64,000 nt of DNA from Carpediemonas membranifera (Eukaryota; Fornicata): contig JAHDYR010000053.1 in NCBI GenBank assembly GCA_019828565.1, positions 124,001 to 188,000 on the forward strand, in the 5' to 3' direction. The notes beneath the pieces are model-generated. The model saw only the letters and a list, made by a program, of their open reading frames with translations, did not search any database and was not told where the DNA came from. Within the stretch, counting starts at the first letter, position 1; each line of letters starts with the position of its first letter. The translations under genes and the position numbers were made by a program. Positions 1 through 10,558 of the stretch are shown one piece after another.

Positions 1-322
1 TTGGGAGAGATAGACACATCATAAGGTCTTTAATATAGTAATGCACCGTCAATGAGAAGTTCTTGGTTCCTGAAATGGATTATTGATCCCAAACGCTTTT
101 CTTTGAGGATAATGCACTTATAGCGGTGATTTCCACACAATTCATCCAAATACTGATCAAAACATCAGAACTGCAAGTAAAATGGGTATAGATCGTTTAT
201 CCACGGAGAAATCAATTGCTCCCAATCCCAGCTTGCAAGAAAAAAAGTTAAGGGGGCTGTATTGGGGCTTGCACTGATATCTCTATATATGCCGACACAG
301 TCACTGGGCTGCCCATCACTGA

Positions 323-386
323 ACAGCTCTAGCCCAATACAAAAACTTGAGGGCTCGAAGTTTTGGCCTTCTCGGAAAAGGGTGGC
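323..386 (+). repeat. Dispersed 64-bp repeat, copy 1
   Basis: Matches 12148-12211 in the same orientation with a few substitutions. The second copy ends about 30 bp before gypsy beta coding sequence, so the repeat may be part of an element end. Family unknown. Confidence 0.7.
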
Positions 387-415
387 GGAACGCTGCAACA
401 CTACAATGCTAATGG

Positions 416-511
416 ACAGAGGGGAGGAAGTGGTCCACTGGTATGTCCTATGGGTCGCTTCTTCCCCTCTGTCCATTTTTACACGATATCGATTTGCCGG
501 ATTTGACACAT
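416..511 (+). repeat. Dispersed hairpin repeat, copy 1
   Basis: Starts with a purine-rich arm (around AGAGGGGAGGAAG) and its near-perfect inverse lies about 35 bp later. The segment through a GATTTGCCGGATTTGACACA stretch recurs at 18399-18497 inside transposon B. Probably a small non-autonomous element or an element-end fragment. Confidence 0.65.
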
Positions 512-557
512 GTTGTGCGATCTTTAACTCCTCGCGTCCAACCACCTCTCCCAAACG

Positions 558-799
558 ATCTGCAAGATCGACCAGCCCTGGATCACTTGGGCCTGCCTCC
601 GTGCCCGGCCTGTTGCGATCAATGATGGTGATTACTTGCAACGAACGCGATCACCGGAAATTACCTTACCTTACCTTACCTGCAGGTACCATGGGTGTTC
701 GTTTTCGTCTCCAAACGCCATGGTGTAAGAGCATAAAAGTGCATTTTCTGTTTACTGTGCCGTTGGGGATTGATGGCGCTGGCGTAGGGGTGCTGTGTG
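558..799 (+). repeat. Left flank of minisatellite unit, copy 1
   Basis: Nearly identical to 9931-10172. Contains three TTACC repeats near 661-680 and a GAGCATAAA motif near 737. It leads directly into the minisatellite in both copies; its last approximately 30 bases recur at 19786-19807 before a third minisatellite. The long minus-strand open frames through here are by-products of a stop-free repeat. Confidence 0.8.
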
Positions 800-3074
800 G
801 GCGCCAGGGATGACGGCGCCAGGGATGAGACGCCAGGGATGAGGGAGCCAAGATGAGGGCGCCAGGGATGAGGCGCCAGGGATGAGGCGCCAGGATGAGG
901 GGAGCCAAGATGAGGGGCGCCAGGGATGAGGGGCGCCAGGGATGAGCGCCAGGGATGAGGCGCCAGGGATGAGGCCTTAGGGATGAGGGAGCCAAGATGA
1001 GGGCGCCAGGATGAGGCGCCAGGGATGACGGCGCCAGGGATGACGGCGCCAGGATGAGGCGCCAGGATGAGGGAGCCAAGATGAGGGCGCCAGGGATGAG
1101 GCGCCAGGGATGAGCGCCAGGGATGAGAGCGCCAGGATGAGGGAGCCAAGATGAGGGCGCCAGGGATGAGGGCGCCAGGGATGAGGGCGCCAGGGATGAG
1201 GCGCCAGGGATGAGGCGCCAGGGATGAGGCGCCAGGGATGAAAGGAGCGCCAGGGATGAGGCCAAGGGATGAGGCGCCAGGGATGAGGCGCCAGGGATGA
1301 GGCGCCAGGGATGAGGCGCCAGGGATGAGGCGCCAGGGATGACGGCGCCAGGATGAGGGCGCCAGGATGAGGGCGCCAGGATGAGGCGCCAGGGATGACG
1401 GCGCCAGGATGAGGGCGCCAGGGATGAGGGAGCCAAGATGAGGGCGCCAGGATGAGGCGCCAGGGATGACGGCGCCAGGGATGAGAGCGCCAGGGATGAG
1501 AGCGCCAGGGATGAGGCGCCAGGATGAGGAGCGCCAGGGATGAGGCGCCAGGGATGACGGCGCCAGGGATGAGACGCCAGGGATGAGAGAGCGCCAAGAT
1601 GAGGGCGCCAGGGATGAGGCGCCAGGGATGAGGCGCCAGGGATGAGGCGCCAGGGATGACGGCGCCAGGGATGAGACGCCAGGGATGAGGGCGCCAGGGA
1701 TGAGGGGCGCCAGGGATGAGGCGCCAGGGATGAGCGCCAGGGATGAGGCGCGCCAGGGATGAGGCGCGCCAGGGATGAGGCGCCAGGGATGAGAGCGCCA
1801 GGGATGAGGGCGCCAGGGATGAGACGGCGCCAGGGATGAGGCGCCAGGGATGAGGCGCCAGGGATGAGGCGCCAGGGATGAGCGGCGCCAGGGATGAGGC
1901 CAAGATGAGGGACGCCAGGGATGAGCGCCAGGATGAGGGCGCCAGGATGAGGAGCGCCAGGGATGAGGAGCCAAGATGAGGGCGCCAGGGATGAGGCGCC
2001 AGGGATGAGGCGCCAGAGGATGAGGGCAGGATGGGGGCCAGGGATGAGAGGGACGCCAGGGATGAAGGAGGATGACGCCAGGGATGAGGGGAGCGCCAGG
2101 GATGAGGCGCCAGGATGAGGGCGCCAGGGATGAGGAGCATGCGCCAGGGATGAGGGAGCCAAGATGAGGGCGCCAGGGATGAGGCGCCAGGGATGAGAGC
2201 GCCAGGGATGAGGCGCCAGGGATGAGGGAGCCAAGATGGGGCATGGGGATGAGGCGCCAGGGATGAGCGCCAGGGATGAGGGCGCCAGGGATGAGGCGCC
2301 AGGGATGAGGGCGCCAGGGATGAGGGGCGCCAGGGATGAGACGGCGCCAGGGATGAGGGAGCCAGAGATGAGGGCGCCAGGGATGAGGGCCTCAGGGATG
2401 AGGCGCCAGGGGATGAGCGCAGGATGAGGCGCCAGGGATGAGGCGCCAGGGATGAGGAGCGCCAGGATGAGGGAGCCAAGATGAGGAGGGCGCCAGGGAT
2501 GAGGGCGCCAGGGATGAGGGGCGCAGGGATGAGAGCGCCAGGGATGAGGGAGCGCCAGGGATGAGCGCCAGGGATGAGGGAGCCAAGATGGAGGCGCCAG
2601 GGATGAGGAGCCAAGATGAGGGCGCCAGGGATGAGGCGCCAGGGATGAGGCGCCAGGGATGACAGCGCCAGGGATGAGAGCGCCAGGATGAGGGAGCCAA
2701 GATGAGGGCGCCAGGGATGAGGCGCCAGGGATGAGGCGCCAGGGATGAGGCGCTCAGGGATGGAGGCGCCAGGGATGAGGGGCCAGGATGAGCAGGGATG
2801 AGGGAGCCAGGGATGAGGCGCCAGGGATGAGGGCGCCAGGGATGAGGGCGCCAGGGATGAGGCGCCAGGGATGAGGGCGCCAGGGATGAGGGCGCCAGGG
2901 ATGAGCGCCAGGGATGAGGGCGCCAAGGGATGAGGCGCCAGGGATGAGGCGCAGGGATGAGCGCTAGGGATGAGGCGCCAGGGATGAGGAGCGCCAGGAT
3001 GAGGGCGCCAGGGATGAGGCGCCAGGGATGACGGCGCCAGGGATGAGCGCCAGGATGAGGGCGCCAGGGATGAG
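800..3074. repeat. GC-rich minisatellite, about 2.3 kb
   Basis: Degenerate tandem array with core GGCGCCAGGGATGA (13-16 nt variants, with occasional GGGAGCCAAGATGAG units). Unit length varies by one or two bases, so several minus-strand frames stay open and read low-complexity proline, leucine, serine and tryptophan-rich peptides. No start context, domain or composition suggests real coding. Confidence 0.9.
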
Positions 3075-3431
3075 GAGTACAGTATTTGAACCCCGAAAAC
3101 GCCATATTACCAGCACCAATGAGCTTCATCAACGAAGATGCGCTCACTGGTGCCGGTTATGGCGTTTTCGGGGTTCGTCGATCATTCTGCTCCCAAATCT
3201 GCACCTGTATTTTCGTGAGCATGCCCGGGAGCTGGGCCAGACGAGTGGTGCCACAGGGACTAAGCTCCGCTGCTCAGCCTCTGCCAGGCGACACTCGTCT
3301 GAATTCTGCACGAAAAAATTCAGACGACGAATGATGGGCAAAGGGCCGCGAAAACGCTGAAGTACCAGCGCAAGTAGAGCGGTTTGCAATAAAATAGCTT
3401 ACTTGCGCTGGTGCTGGCGTTTTCGGGGCCC
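3075..3431 (+). repeat. Double-hairpin block, copy 1
   Basis: Two imperfect inverted repeats: 3090-3123 with 3143-3174, and 3343-3376 with 3400-3430. Each has one arm that includes CCCCGAAAACGCC or a close variant. The block follows the minisatellite at 3.1, 10.3 and 20.3 kb. Between the hairpins sits an 8-bp inverted pair TCTGAATT/AATTCAGA around a variable A-run. Confidence 0.8.
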
Positions 3432-4022
3432 TGAATTGCCCCGGGCGCTCTCCCGGGCTTCTCTCTCCCGGGCTTCTCTCCCCCGGGCGCTCTCCCGGGC
3501 TCCTCTCCCCCGGGCTCCTCTCTCCCGGGCGCTCTCCCGGGCTTCTCTCTCCCGGGCTTCTCTCTCCCGCGCTCTTCTCCCCGGGCGCTCTCCCCGGGCT
3601 CTCTCTCCCGGGCTCCTCTCCCCGAGCTCTCTCCCCGGGCGCTCTCGCTCTCCCGGGCTCCTCTCTCGCGCTCTTCTCCCCGGGCGCTCTCCCGGGCTCC
3701 TCTCTCCGCTCTTCTCCCCGGACTCCCGGGATCTCTCTCGGGCTCGTCTCCCCGACGTCTCTCCCGGGCTCTCGGCTCTCTCCCGGAGCTCTCGATCTCT
3801 CCCGGCGCTCTCTCCCGGGATGCTCTCCCGGCTCTCTCTCCCGCGCTCTTCTCCCCCGGGCGCTCTCCGGGCTCTTCTCCCGGGCGCTCTCCCCGGGCTC
3901 CTCTCCCCCGGGCTCCTCTCCCCCGGGCTCCTCTCTCCCGGGCTCCTCTCTCCCGGGCTCTATCCTCCGGGGCTCCTGTCCCCAGCGCTGTTTCCCAGGC
4001 GCTCTGCTCTCTCCAGCGTCCT
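3432..4022 (+). repeat. CT-rich minisatellite (CTCTCCCGGG type)
   Basis: Tandem 10-20 nt units of CTCTCCCGGGCT and variants begin right after the second hairpin. Open frames read serine, leucine, arginine and proline repeats and look non-coding. A related, longer array occupies the same position after the hairpin block at 20.6 kb. Confidence 0.85.
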
Positions 4023-4425
4023 CACTCGTAAATGTACGTTGCTGTCTTGTCTGCTTGATCTGATTTCATTTAGTGTGCACTTTAGGGGATAGTTTCATTG
4101 CAACGCCAAAATGGCGAGTTCAGGTTGTAGCAATGATCTGATGCGCGGAATGTACTAGAAAACATTGCAATTACAACGCAAAGCAGCGAAAAGCGGAGAA
4201 ATCAACATCAATAACAACATCAACACCAAAAGAACAGTATCCCAAAGAATTGTGGGCGTTGCTGCGCCAAAGAGCAATAAATGACCACAAAGCATTCGCT
4301 TATGCACAATTAGCTGCCAGAAAGAACACTACACCGTTACTTTGGATCATTCCAGTTCGCCGGAGATGACGCAGGTCCAGAACGCTGCCTTGGAGGGCTG
4401 GTGAAGCGGTTGTGTAGCGCTTACT

Positions 4426-4472
4426 CGCCTGGCCTTTGGGGCTCTCTCAACATCCTTCCAGACTACTGCATT
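4426..4472 (+). pseudogene. Gypsy reverse-transcriptase shard
   Basis: A 16-codon stretch reads RLAFGALSTSFQTTAL, matching the conserved gypsy RT block of the M-P-F-G-L..A-P..F-Q type (compare RLAFGLKG in gypsy beta). It stops abruptly at the 415-bp duplication that begins at 4473. The preceding bases 4023-4425 hold nothing I recognise. Confidence 0.5.
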
Positions 4473-4887
4473 GTCATTCACCGGAGGAGCAGGCCAGAGT
4501 CACTTGCCATCTGGCGCATCATGAGGAGATATTGGAATGTGATGATGTGTTTATTGACTAAATGAGCTGGAATTAGGCGGGTTTGATGTTGCTTACATGT
4601 TCTGTGGCATGCCTGATGTCCAAAGATGTATTTTTGGCACAGTGATGTTGTTTAGTGTGCTCATTGCTGACCGCGTAGTTATCTGACTTCAATGTGTCGT
4701 GTTGGTGCCAAGAAATCGATGGTAGCTCGCACGTTTGAGGTAGTTGCTTGTTGCATCGATGCAACGCACTTTAAGGATTAACCACCTGCACCCCATAGCC
4801 GTTTCCTAAGGCCAGATACGGTCCTCTGTAGCGTATATACACGCGTGAATTGGGACTAGATGGGACTAGATGCAGTGTTGTGGCATG
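4473..4887. repeat. 415-bp duplicated segment, copy 1
   Basis: Same length as 9517-9931 and almost identical (one visible difference, near 4582 versus 9626). Contains a 63-codon minus-strand frame (4573-4764) preserved in both copies, which is expected from near identity and is not evidence of coding. In copy 2 the right end abuts the minisatellite unit directly. Confidence 0.9.
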
Positions 4888-5024
4888 CCCGGTCTAGCTG
4901 AATCCACAAATGTGGATCGGCTCGGGCTGCCGGTTGGATAGGTGGCCTGCTCTGGACTTATGGCTGGAGATACAGTTGGCAGGTAGTTGACTCGTACATG
5001 CTCATATGGACAACCGACGGCCAT

Positions 5025-6411
5025 TTACTTCTGGTGCTTTTCCTGCTCTCTCTTCTTCATCAGGTCGTCATACTCGGCCCTCGTCAGCCTCACAGTTGTC
5101 ATCCCGGCATCACGGATGTGCTCAAAGGCCTCAATGGGCAGCTTCGGCATCCCGTCGTCGCTGTCGCTGCTGCTGCCCAAGTCTGACTCGCTCTCGTGAT
5201 AGCGGCGAAGGCGAATGCGTCTGCTGGGCTCCCTGGTCTTCATAGCGTCATAGAGCGGAGCGAGCCCACTTCCATTGGCCCCGCTACGGACACCCTCATC
5301 GGTATCTCTCTCAGACATATCACACTCAACCTGTTGTGACTGAACAAATGACAGGTTGTCGACGAGGCTATCCTCGGCATCGCTGTCTGAACTCTCCTCA
5401 TCCTCCCACTCTCCTTCCAGCATCTCCAACCCGGCCTCATCGTCAGACTCGCCCTCCACCGCGGTCTCCGGCATCTCTGCCTCGCCAGCTGTCTCGTCAA
5501 ACAGCGCCTCATCGTCAGACTCCCCTCCCCCGTGTCGTCCCCCTCGGGCTTACGCTGGTCGTGGAGCTGGACCATCCTCATCCTGAGCTTTTTTGTAAAG
5601 CCAGTCATCGAGCGTCGGCGGCACCAGGTCGGCAGAGCTTCGGATCTCCGGGTTGAGATCGAGGATCGTTGGGCGTCGCGTGGTCGTTAAGTGACTGGAC
5701 GCCAACTGGCGCCTGAACTGCTCATCGGTCAGGCTGATGCGCTTGTCCTTAATGACCTTACGAACCTTGGTCGGATCCCTGGGCCTGCCCGTCCGTCTCT
5801 GTGTCTCAATCACCCGCTTCTTGAGCTGATTGAGATCGACATGCACAGTGGGCGCATAGCGAAGCTGGTTAACACTCAGCCCGACCGACTTGAGAGCCTG
5901 CGAGAAGGTGCTAGGCATCACAGCGGACATCGCGGATGGTGCCCCGGTGAATAGCAACCAGTCAGCGAGTTCCGGGGAATCTGGAGCTCGCTCCATCAAT
6001 ATCGCGGGCTGATGTGGCAGTCATGCCTGTGTGGCTGATGATAAGAGCCAGCGCATTGTAGGGGAAGACTAGTCGGACAATAGCTTCCAATGCGACAGGC
6101 TCAAACTGCCCAAGCGGCTTGACATTGTCTCTGCCGGAGTTTCGGAATGAGTTGACGGCACTGAGAGTGACAGCAGCGGTTGCCTTGTTCAATGATGCAG
6201 CAAAACCGGGCACAAGCGATCTAACCTCCTCGGACCGGATCACGGAGAGCGCTTCGTCCTCGGTACTCCCTCGCTCACGTTGTACGAATTGAACGAACCG
6301 CGAAAGGTTGCTTGCGGCCGCTTTCCGGGAAGATTTCTTGCTGATGGTGCACAACCAAGCATTCTTTACAGCTTCCATGGTTGTTTCCATCTCCTGCGGG
6401 CTTCCTTCCAT
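5025..6411 (-). pseudogene. Gene X: unknown protein, frame-broken
   Basis: Three consecutive frames on the minus strand together read about 450 residues: 6411-5962, 5999-5550 and about 5530-5025. The first starts at a good ATG (6411). Its N-terminal half is helical and includes FPYNALALIISHTGMTATS, which faintly resembles the first catalytic block of a tyrosine recombinase or a SAM-like core domain, but the expected Arg is not seen. The C-terminal part is strongly acidic, with Glu/Asp/Ser runs, and ends in a basic Lys/Glu helix. The frame changes near 5980 and 5550 could be small introns or indels. It is divergent from OTU-1, as gene A-3 is from OTU-3 in transposon A. No firm family assignment. 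Confidence 0.5.
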
Positions 6412-6413
6412 CG

Positions 6414-6742
6414 ATATACGGATTTCAGACTTTCGTCATGCACAAAAATTCGAATCTCTCCAAATGCCCAAAACAGTGGTCAAACCGTGTTCAGGGGTAC
6501 AAAAGAGTGCCATAGGCACGTTCTTGCATTTCAAAATATTCTAGAGGTCGTTCATAAATTCTCAGATGGCTAACAGTACGAAAGTCTGAAATCCATTTAT
6601 CATGAGACCCGACAAATTTGAAATCCATTTATCGGGTGGATACATCACTGTAGAGGGTATTCATGGATATAGGTGCCTTTTCGGTGCCGAGGGGAGTCAA
6701 AATTTGAGGTCGTGCAGGCAGAAAGTCTGAATTCCGTTTATC
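6414..6742. promoter_or_regulatory. Repeated 22-bp motif between gene X and OTU-1
   Basis: A motif close to GAAAGTCTGAAATCCATTTA occurs in inverted orientation just before the gene X ATG (about 6414-6440) and in direct orientation near 6580-6601, 6615-6636 (partial) and 6720-6742. Position between two divergent genes suggests regulatory sites or a bidirectional promoter. This is inference from repetition and location. Confidence 0.4.
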
Positions 6743-6849
6743 TCACCACTGCTTAGTGTTCATGGCAGACAACGGCTTCCTGGCGACGCCTGAGGTGTAA
6801 GGATTCGCTTGCCTCTGTGTTGTCGCATCAGCTTCGCTGAAAACGGGTG

Positions 6850-7600
6850 AACTGACCCGCGCATTCGCGCACTTTATGCTCGCAACGAGACCGAAATGAC
6901 GAACTGAAGAATAGGAAGAATACTGGCGGCTTTAACGTAGTAGGCATGTGCACAACACTAAGAAACATCAGTAAGCGGGCGCAGAGCATCATTAAAGCAA
7001 CAATAATCCCTAAACAACATCAATCATCATAAGTCCATCAGGACCATACGATATGAACAATAAATGAACCACAGAGCAGTATAGATGATTTGAGAGTACC
7101 AGGCATGGCCAGAATACCGCAATTATCGTCCGTTCATCCACGTGACCTCCATCTTGGTCGGTATCCAGAGAACGCCCGTCAGACGCTTGCAACGGAACAT
7201 TTAGGGGGTGCATCCTAAATGGGTCCAGATTTGAGGGACCCTTGGTCTGACATGCCATGACCGAGCACTCTAGGGGCCTCCACAGTGCGTCCCGAGGTAC
7301 GTTAGAGCACCACAGACCTTCCCCCAAAAGCTGACTCCTGGACCCCTTGGCCGGAGCTCGCCCGAAGCGTGCCTCGGCTTGAACTAACGGCAAGAGAGCA
7401 TAAAATCAGCCCTTTCGAACCGTGTTTTTATGCTCTGCTGCCGTTATAGAATTATTCAAAGGGCCCTCTCTTTGCGCTTTTTTTCTGGTTCGTGGGACGA
7501 AGTAGGGACGGACAAAAAAAGCACATACGGAAGGTATTGGAGGTACTGAGGCCGCCTAGGTACATAGTTGCCGTGTGGATGGTTTCAGTTTATTACTTTT
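6850..7600 (+). promoter_or_regulatory. Conserved OTU upstream block, copy 1
   Basis: The block begins with GCACTTTATGCTCGCAACGA and runs to the start of OTU-1. It is nearly identical, inverted, upstream of OTU-2 (24255-24965) and diverged upstream of OTU-3 (48207-48560). It includes a hairpin with 21-bp arms (7385-7405 with 7426-7446) whose stems contain GAGCATAAAA/TTTTATGCTC. Conservation of non-coding sequence ahead of three paralogues argues for promoter function. Confidence 0.55.
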
Positions 7601-7648
7601 GGCACTCTATGTCCATTTTTTTATGCTCTCTTGCTGATAGTGCCGAAC

Positions 7649-9401
7649 ATGGACTTGCTAAAGTGGATTGAGAGCGCTAGCAAGGAACAGTACGATGCGA
7701 TATTGGCTGCATACACCAAGGCAACCACCAATCATGCCAAATGTGCTGTCCTTCGCGCGGTTTTGCTGGATGAACGGAAACTGCTCGATCTAGTGATCAG
7801 GAAGCGTTTGTAGTCATAGCAATGCTTATATAGGAATCAACCTGAACCATATCACCACGAAATTCCGCCTCACGAAGGACGAGAAGGAGGAGCTCCAGGA
7901 TAAGTTGAAGAAGCAGTTTATGGCACTCGCCGGACCAAGAAGTTCCAAGAAGCTCGGCGCGCTGGCGAAGTGGGTTGACGACAACCAGGCTGATATCGTG
8001 TATAGCCAGGAGAAGCGCAAGGCGCGTAAGGCCATTATTGAGGCCATTGACGCCGAGGAGAAGGACAAGGGCAAGGGCAAGGCCGAGAGCGCTAAGAAAG
8101 AACCCGTCGACGATGAGAGTGGCGTGGACAGTGGTGAAGAGAGCGGCGTCGACGATTCTGAGTTGTGCGACAGTGAGAGTGAGGTGGACTTTGACAACGA
8201 GTCCGACGATGAGATTAGAGAACGCGCGATCAAGCGCCGGCGCGAGAGAAAGATCGCCCAGAAGCTCAAGGAGTGGGAGGACAATAACGCTCGCAACTAC
8301 GTCCTGTGGCATAGAGTCCAGAAGGAGGTGCACGGCGAGCTTCGCATTCGCGCCTCTCGAGAGTCAGCTTCGGTTGCTGGGGACAACCACGTCGACGTCC
8401 AGTTCGACAGATACCTTCGCGTATCCAAGCTGCTCGAAATGAAGGACTGGATTCACAAAGACCTCCCATCTCTTCCGATGGAGGCACGAGTGCTCCATCA
8501 CAAGGCGCAGAAGAGAGTACTCGAGCTGGAGGAGGCCGTCACGAGGCTGCTGCAAGACGTGGGGTACGCAGCTGACATCTCCATGGGTGCCAGCCCGACA
8601 CCCGCGCCGTTTCGCCGCGACCTACCCCAGTCGGGCACACACCAAGCACGAACGAGTACCCCCCGCCGTACGGGGAAGAGCGACACAATCCACATGAAGC
8701 GCAAGGCCCTCATGACAATCCCTCAGAAGATCGCTGATGTCGATAACAACTCAGAGGAGTCAGACGAGGAGGAGATGGTGACAGAGGAGAAGAAGCGCGA
8801 GGCACACGAGGAGGTGGTGACAGAGGAGAGGAAGGGTGAGTCACATGAGGAGGACGTGACCAAATGCGACGCCTGCATCCAGACTGAGCCGGAGACTCAG
8901 ACTCGCATCACCTCTGAGGCCGCGGTGCAGACGTGCATCAACGCGGAGGCTCTCACGGCTGGCTGTGCCGCGATTCATGTCAAGAGTGACGGCAACTGCG
9001 TTGCATATTGTCTCCAAGCCATTGAGTTGGGTGGCAGAGTTGATGGCGACTTCGAAAGGTGGCAGCGTGGCCTCTGCCAGTCAGTGAAGGCCAAGTACTG
9101 GTCTAAGAAGAATTTCACGGAGCGTAGCCTGACAGATCCGGACTCCGGCTACTATAACTCGAACGCCATCCGAGTCTGGGCGAGGAAACAGAAGCGGAAC
9201 ATCCTTGTTGTCCAGTCATACGACGGATACAACGGCATGCAAGGCATCTCCGCCATCTTATACCTGTTTGATGGCACCACCATGCTTGCACCCGATGCAG
9301 ACTTGTGGGGGTTGACAGATAATTTCGCTATTGTCATCGAAGGCGATCCGGCTCACGCCACGCTGTACCAGAAGAAGTGCGAGGTCGTTGAGATTGAATA
9401 A
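7649..9401 (+). CDS. OTU-1: OTU-type cysteine protease, one 28-nt intron
   Basis: Exons 7649-7805 and 7834-9401 encode 574 residues; the intron (7806-7833, GT...AG, phase 1) is 28 nt. It is supported by OTU-3, which has an intron at the same place and phase. Residues 1-110 are helical and basic. A middle segment is highly acidic (Ser/Glu/Asp), followed by VDVQFDR (shared with OTU-3) and helices. The C-terminal domain carries the OTU catalytic Cys in SDGNC (about 437-440) and a late His in PAHATLY (about 559), as expected for ovarian-tumour-family deubiquitinases. Activity is inferred. It lies inside a decayed DNA element, between gene X and the PHD relic. Confidence 0.75.
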
Positions 9402-9516
9402 AGATTTGGATATGCCCGTGTAGCCAGCGGTTCATGACCTGCAGCAGACATTTGGACGTACAGCGGGATACCACATCAATTAGGTCACTTGCGGGCTAAG
9501 ATTGTCGTTGTCGATC

Positions 9517-9931
9517 GTCATTCACCGGAGGAGCAGGCCAGAGTCACTTGCCATCTGGCGCATCATGAGGAGATATTGGAATGTGATGATGTGTTTATTG
9601 ACTAAATGAGCTGGAATTAGGCGAGTTTGATGTTGCTTACATGTTCTGTGGCATGCCTGATGTCCAAAGATGTATTTTTGGCACAGTGATGTTGTTTAGT
9701 GTGCTCATTGCTGACCGCGTAGTTATCTGACTTCAATGTGTCGTGTTGGTGCCAAGAAATCGATGGTAGCTCGCACGTTTGAGGTAGTTGCTTGTTGCAT
9801 CGATGCAACGCACTTTAAGGATTAACCACCTGCACCCCATAGCCGTTTCCTAAGGCCAGATACGGTCCTCTGTAGCGTATATACACGCGTGAATTGGGAC
9901 TAGATGGGACTAGATGCAGTGTTGTGGCATG
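9517..9931. repeat. 415-bp duplicated segment, copy 2
   Basis: Second copy of 4473-4887, offset exactly 5044 bp. Its right end joins the minisatellite unit at 9931 (GATCTGCAAGATCG), whereas copy 1 continues into different sequence. This suggests that the minisatellite unit was joined here by recombination or insertion. Confidence 0.9.
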
Positions 9932-10557
9932 ATCTGCAAGATCGACCAGCCCCTGGATCACTTGGGCCTGCCTCCGTGCCCGGCCTGTTGCGATCAATGA
10001 TGGTGATTACTTGCAACGAACGCGATCACCGGAAATTACCTTACCTTACCTTACCTGCAGGTACCATGGGTGTTCGTTTTCGTCTCCAAACGCCATGGTG
10101 TAAGAGCATAAAGTGCATTTTCTGTTTACTGTGCCGTTGGGGATTGATGGCGCTGGCGTAGGGGTGCTGTGTGGGCGCCAGGGATGAGACGCCAGGGATG
10201 AGGGCGCCAGGATGAGGCGCCAGGGATGAGACGCCAGGGATGAGGGCGCCAGGATGAGGCGCCAGGGATGAGGAGTACAGTATTTGAACCCCGAAAACGC
10301 CATATTACCAGCACCAATGAGCTTCATCAACGAAGATGCGCTCACTGGTGCCGGTTATGGCGTTTTCGGGGTTCGTCGATCATTCTGCTCCCAAATCTGC
10401 ACCTGTATTTTCGTGAGCATGCCCGGGAGCTGGGCCAGACGAGTGGTGCCACAGGGACTAAGCTCCGCTGCTCAGCCTCTGCCAGGCGACACTCGTCTGA
10501 ATTCTGCACGAAAAAAATTCAGACGACGAATGATGGGCAAAGGGCCGCGAAAACGCT
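9931..10557 (+). repeat. Minisatellite unit, copy 2 (contracted)
   Basis: Same left flank as 558-799, only about 100 bp of GGCGCCAGGGATGA repeats (10173-10272), then the first hairpin (from about 10289) and sequence up to GGGCCGCGAAAACGCTGA. Unlike copies 1 and 3 it lacks the second hairpin and the CT-rich array. It runs straight into the PHD-2 relic. Confidence 0.9.
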
Positions 10558-10558
10558 G

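Larger units (their letters stand above)
1..557. other. Gene-free repeat remnants
   Basis: No convincing gene is seen. The open frames here run through sequence that recurs elsewhere in the window (323-386 recurs at 12148-12211; 416-511 recurs near 18399-18497), so they are best read as pieces of dispersed repeats. Confidence 0.6.

Noticed and set aside
661-680. Telomere-like TTACC repeats
   Set aside because: Only three or four units at internal sites, shared with a dispersed repeat and a deletion junction. No array.
800-3074. CRISPR array
   Set aside because: Regular repeats are present, but units are contiguous and degenerate without unique spacers, and the window is clearly eukaryotic.
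666-3147. Several 250-650-codon minus-strand frames
   Set aside because: They arise from a stop-poor minisatellite in all frames, with monotonous composition and no domain. Not called as genes.
5962-6411. Tyrosine recombinase call for gene X
   Set aside because: One helix resembles the first catalytic block, but the Arg and the H-x2-R...Y motifs are missing; left as unknown.
4473-9931. LTR pair around OTU-1
   Set aside because: The 415-bp repeats lack TG...CA ends, primer site or polypurine tract, and the interior has no pol.
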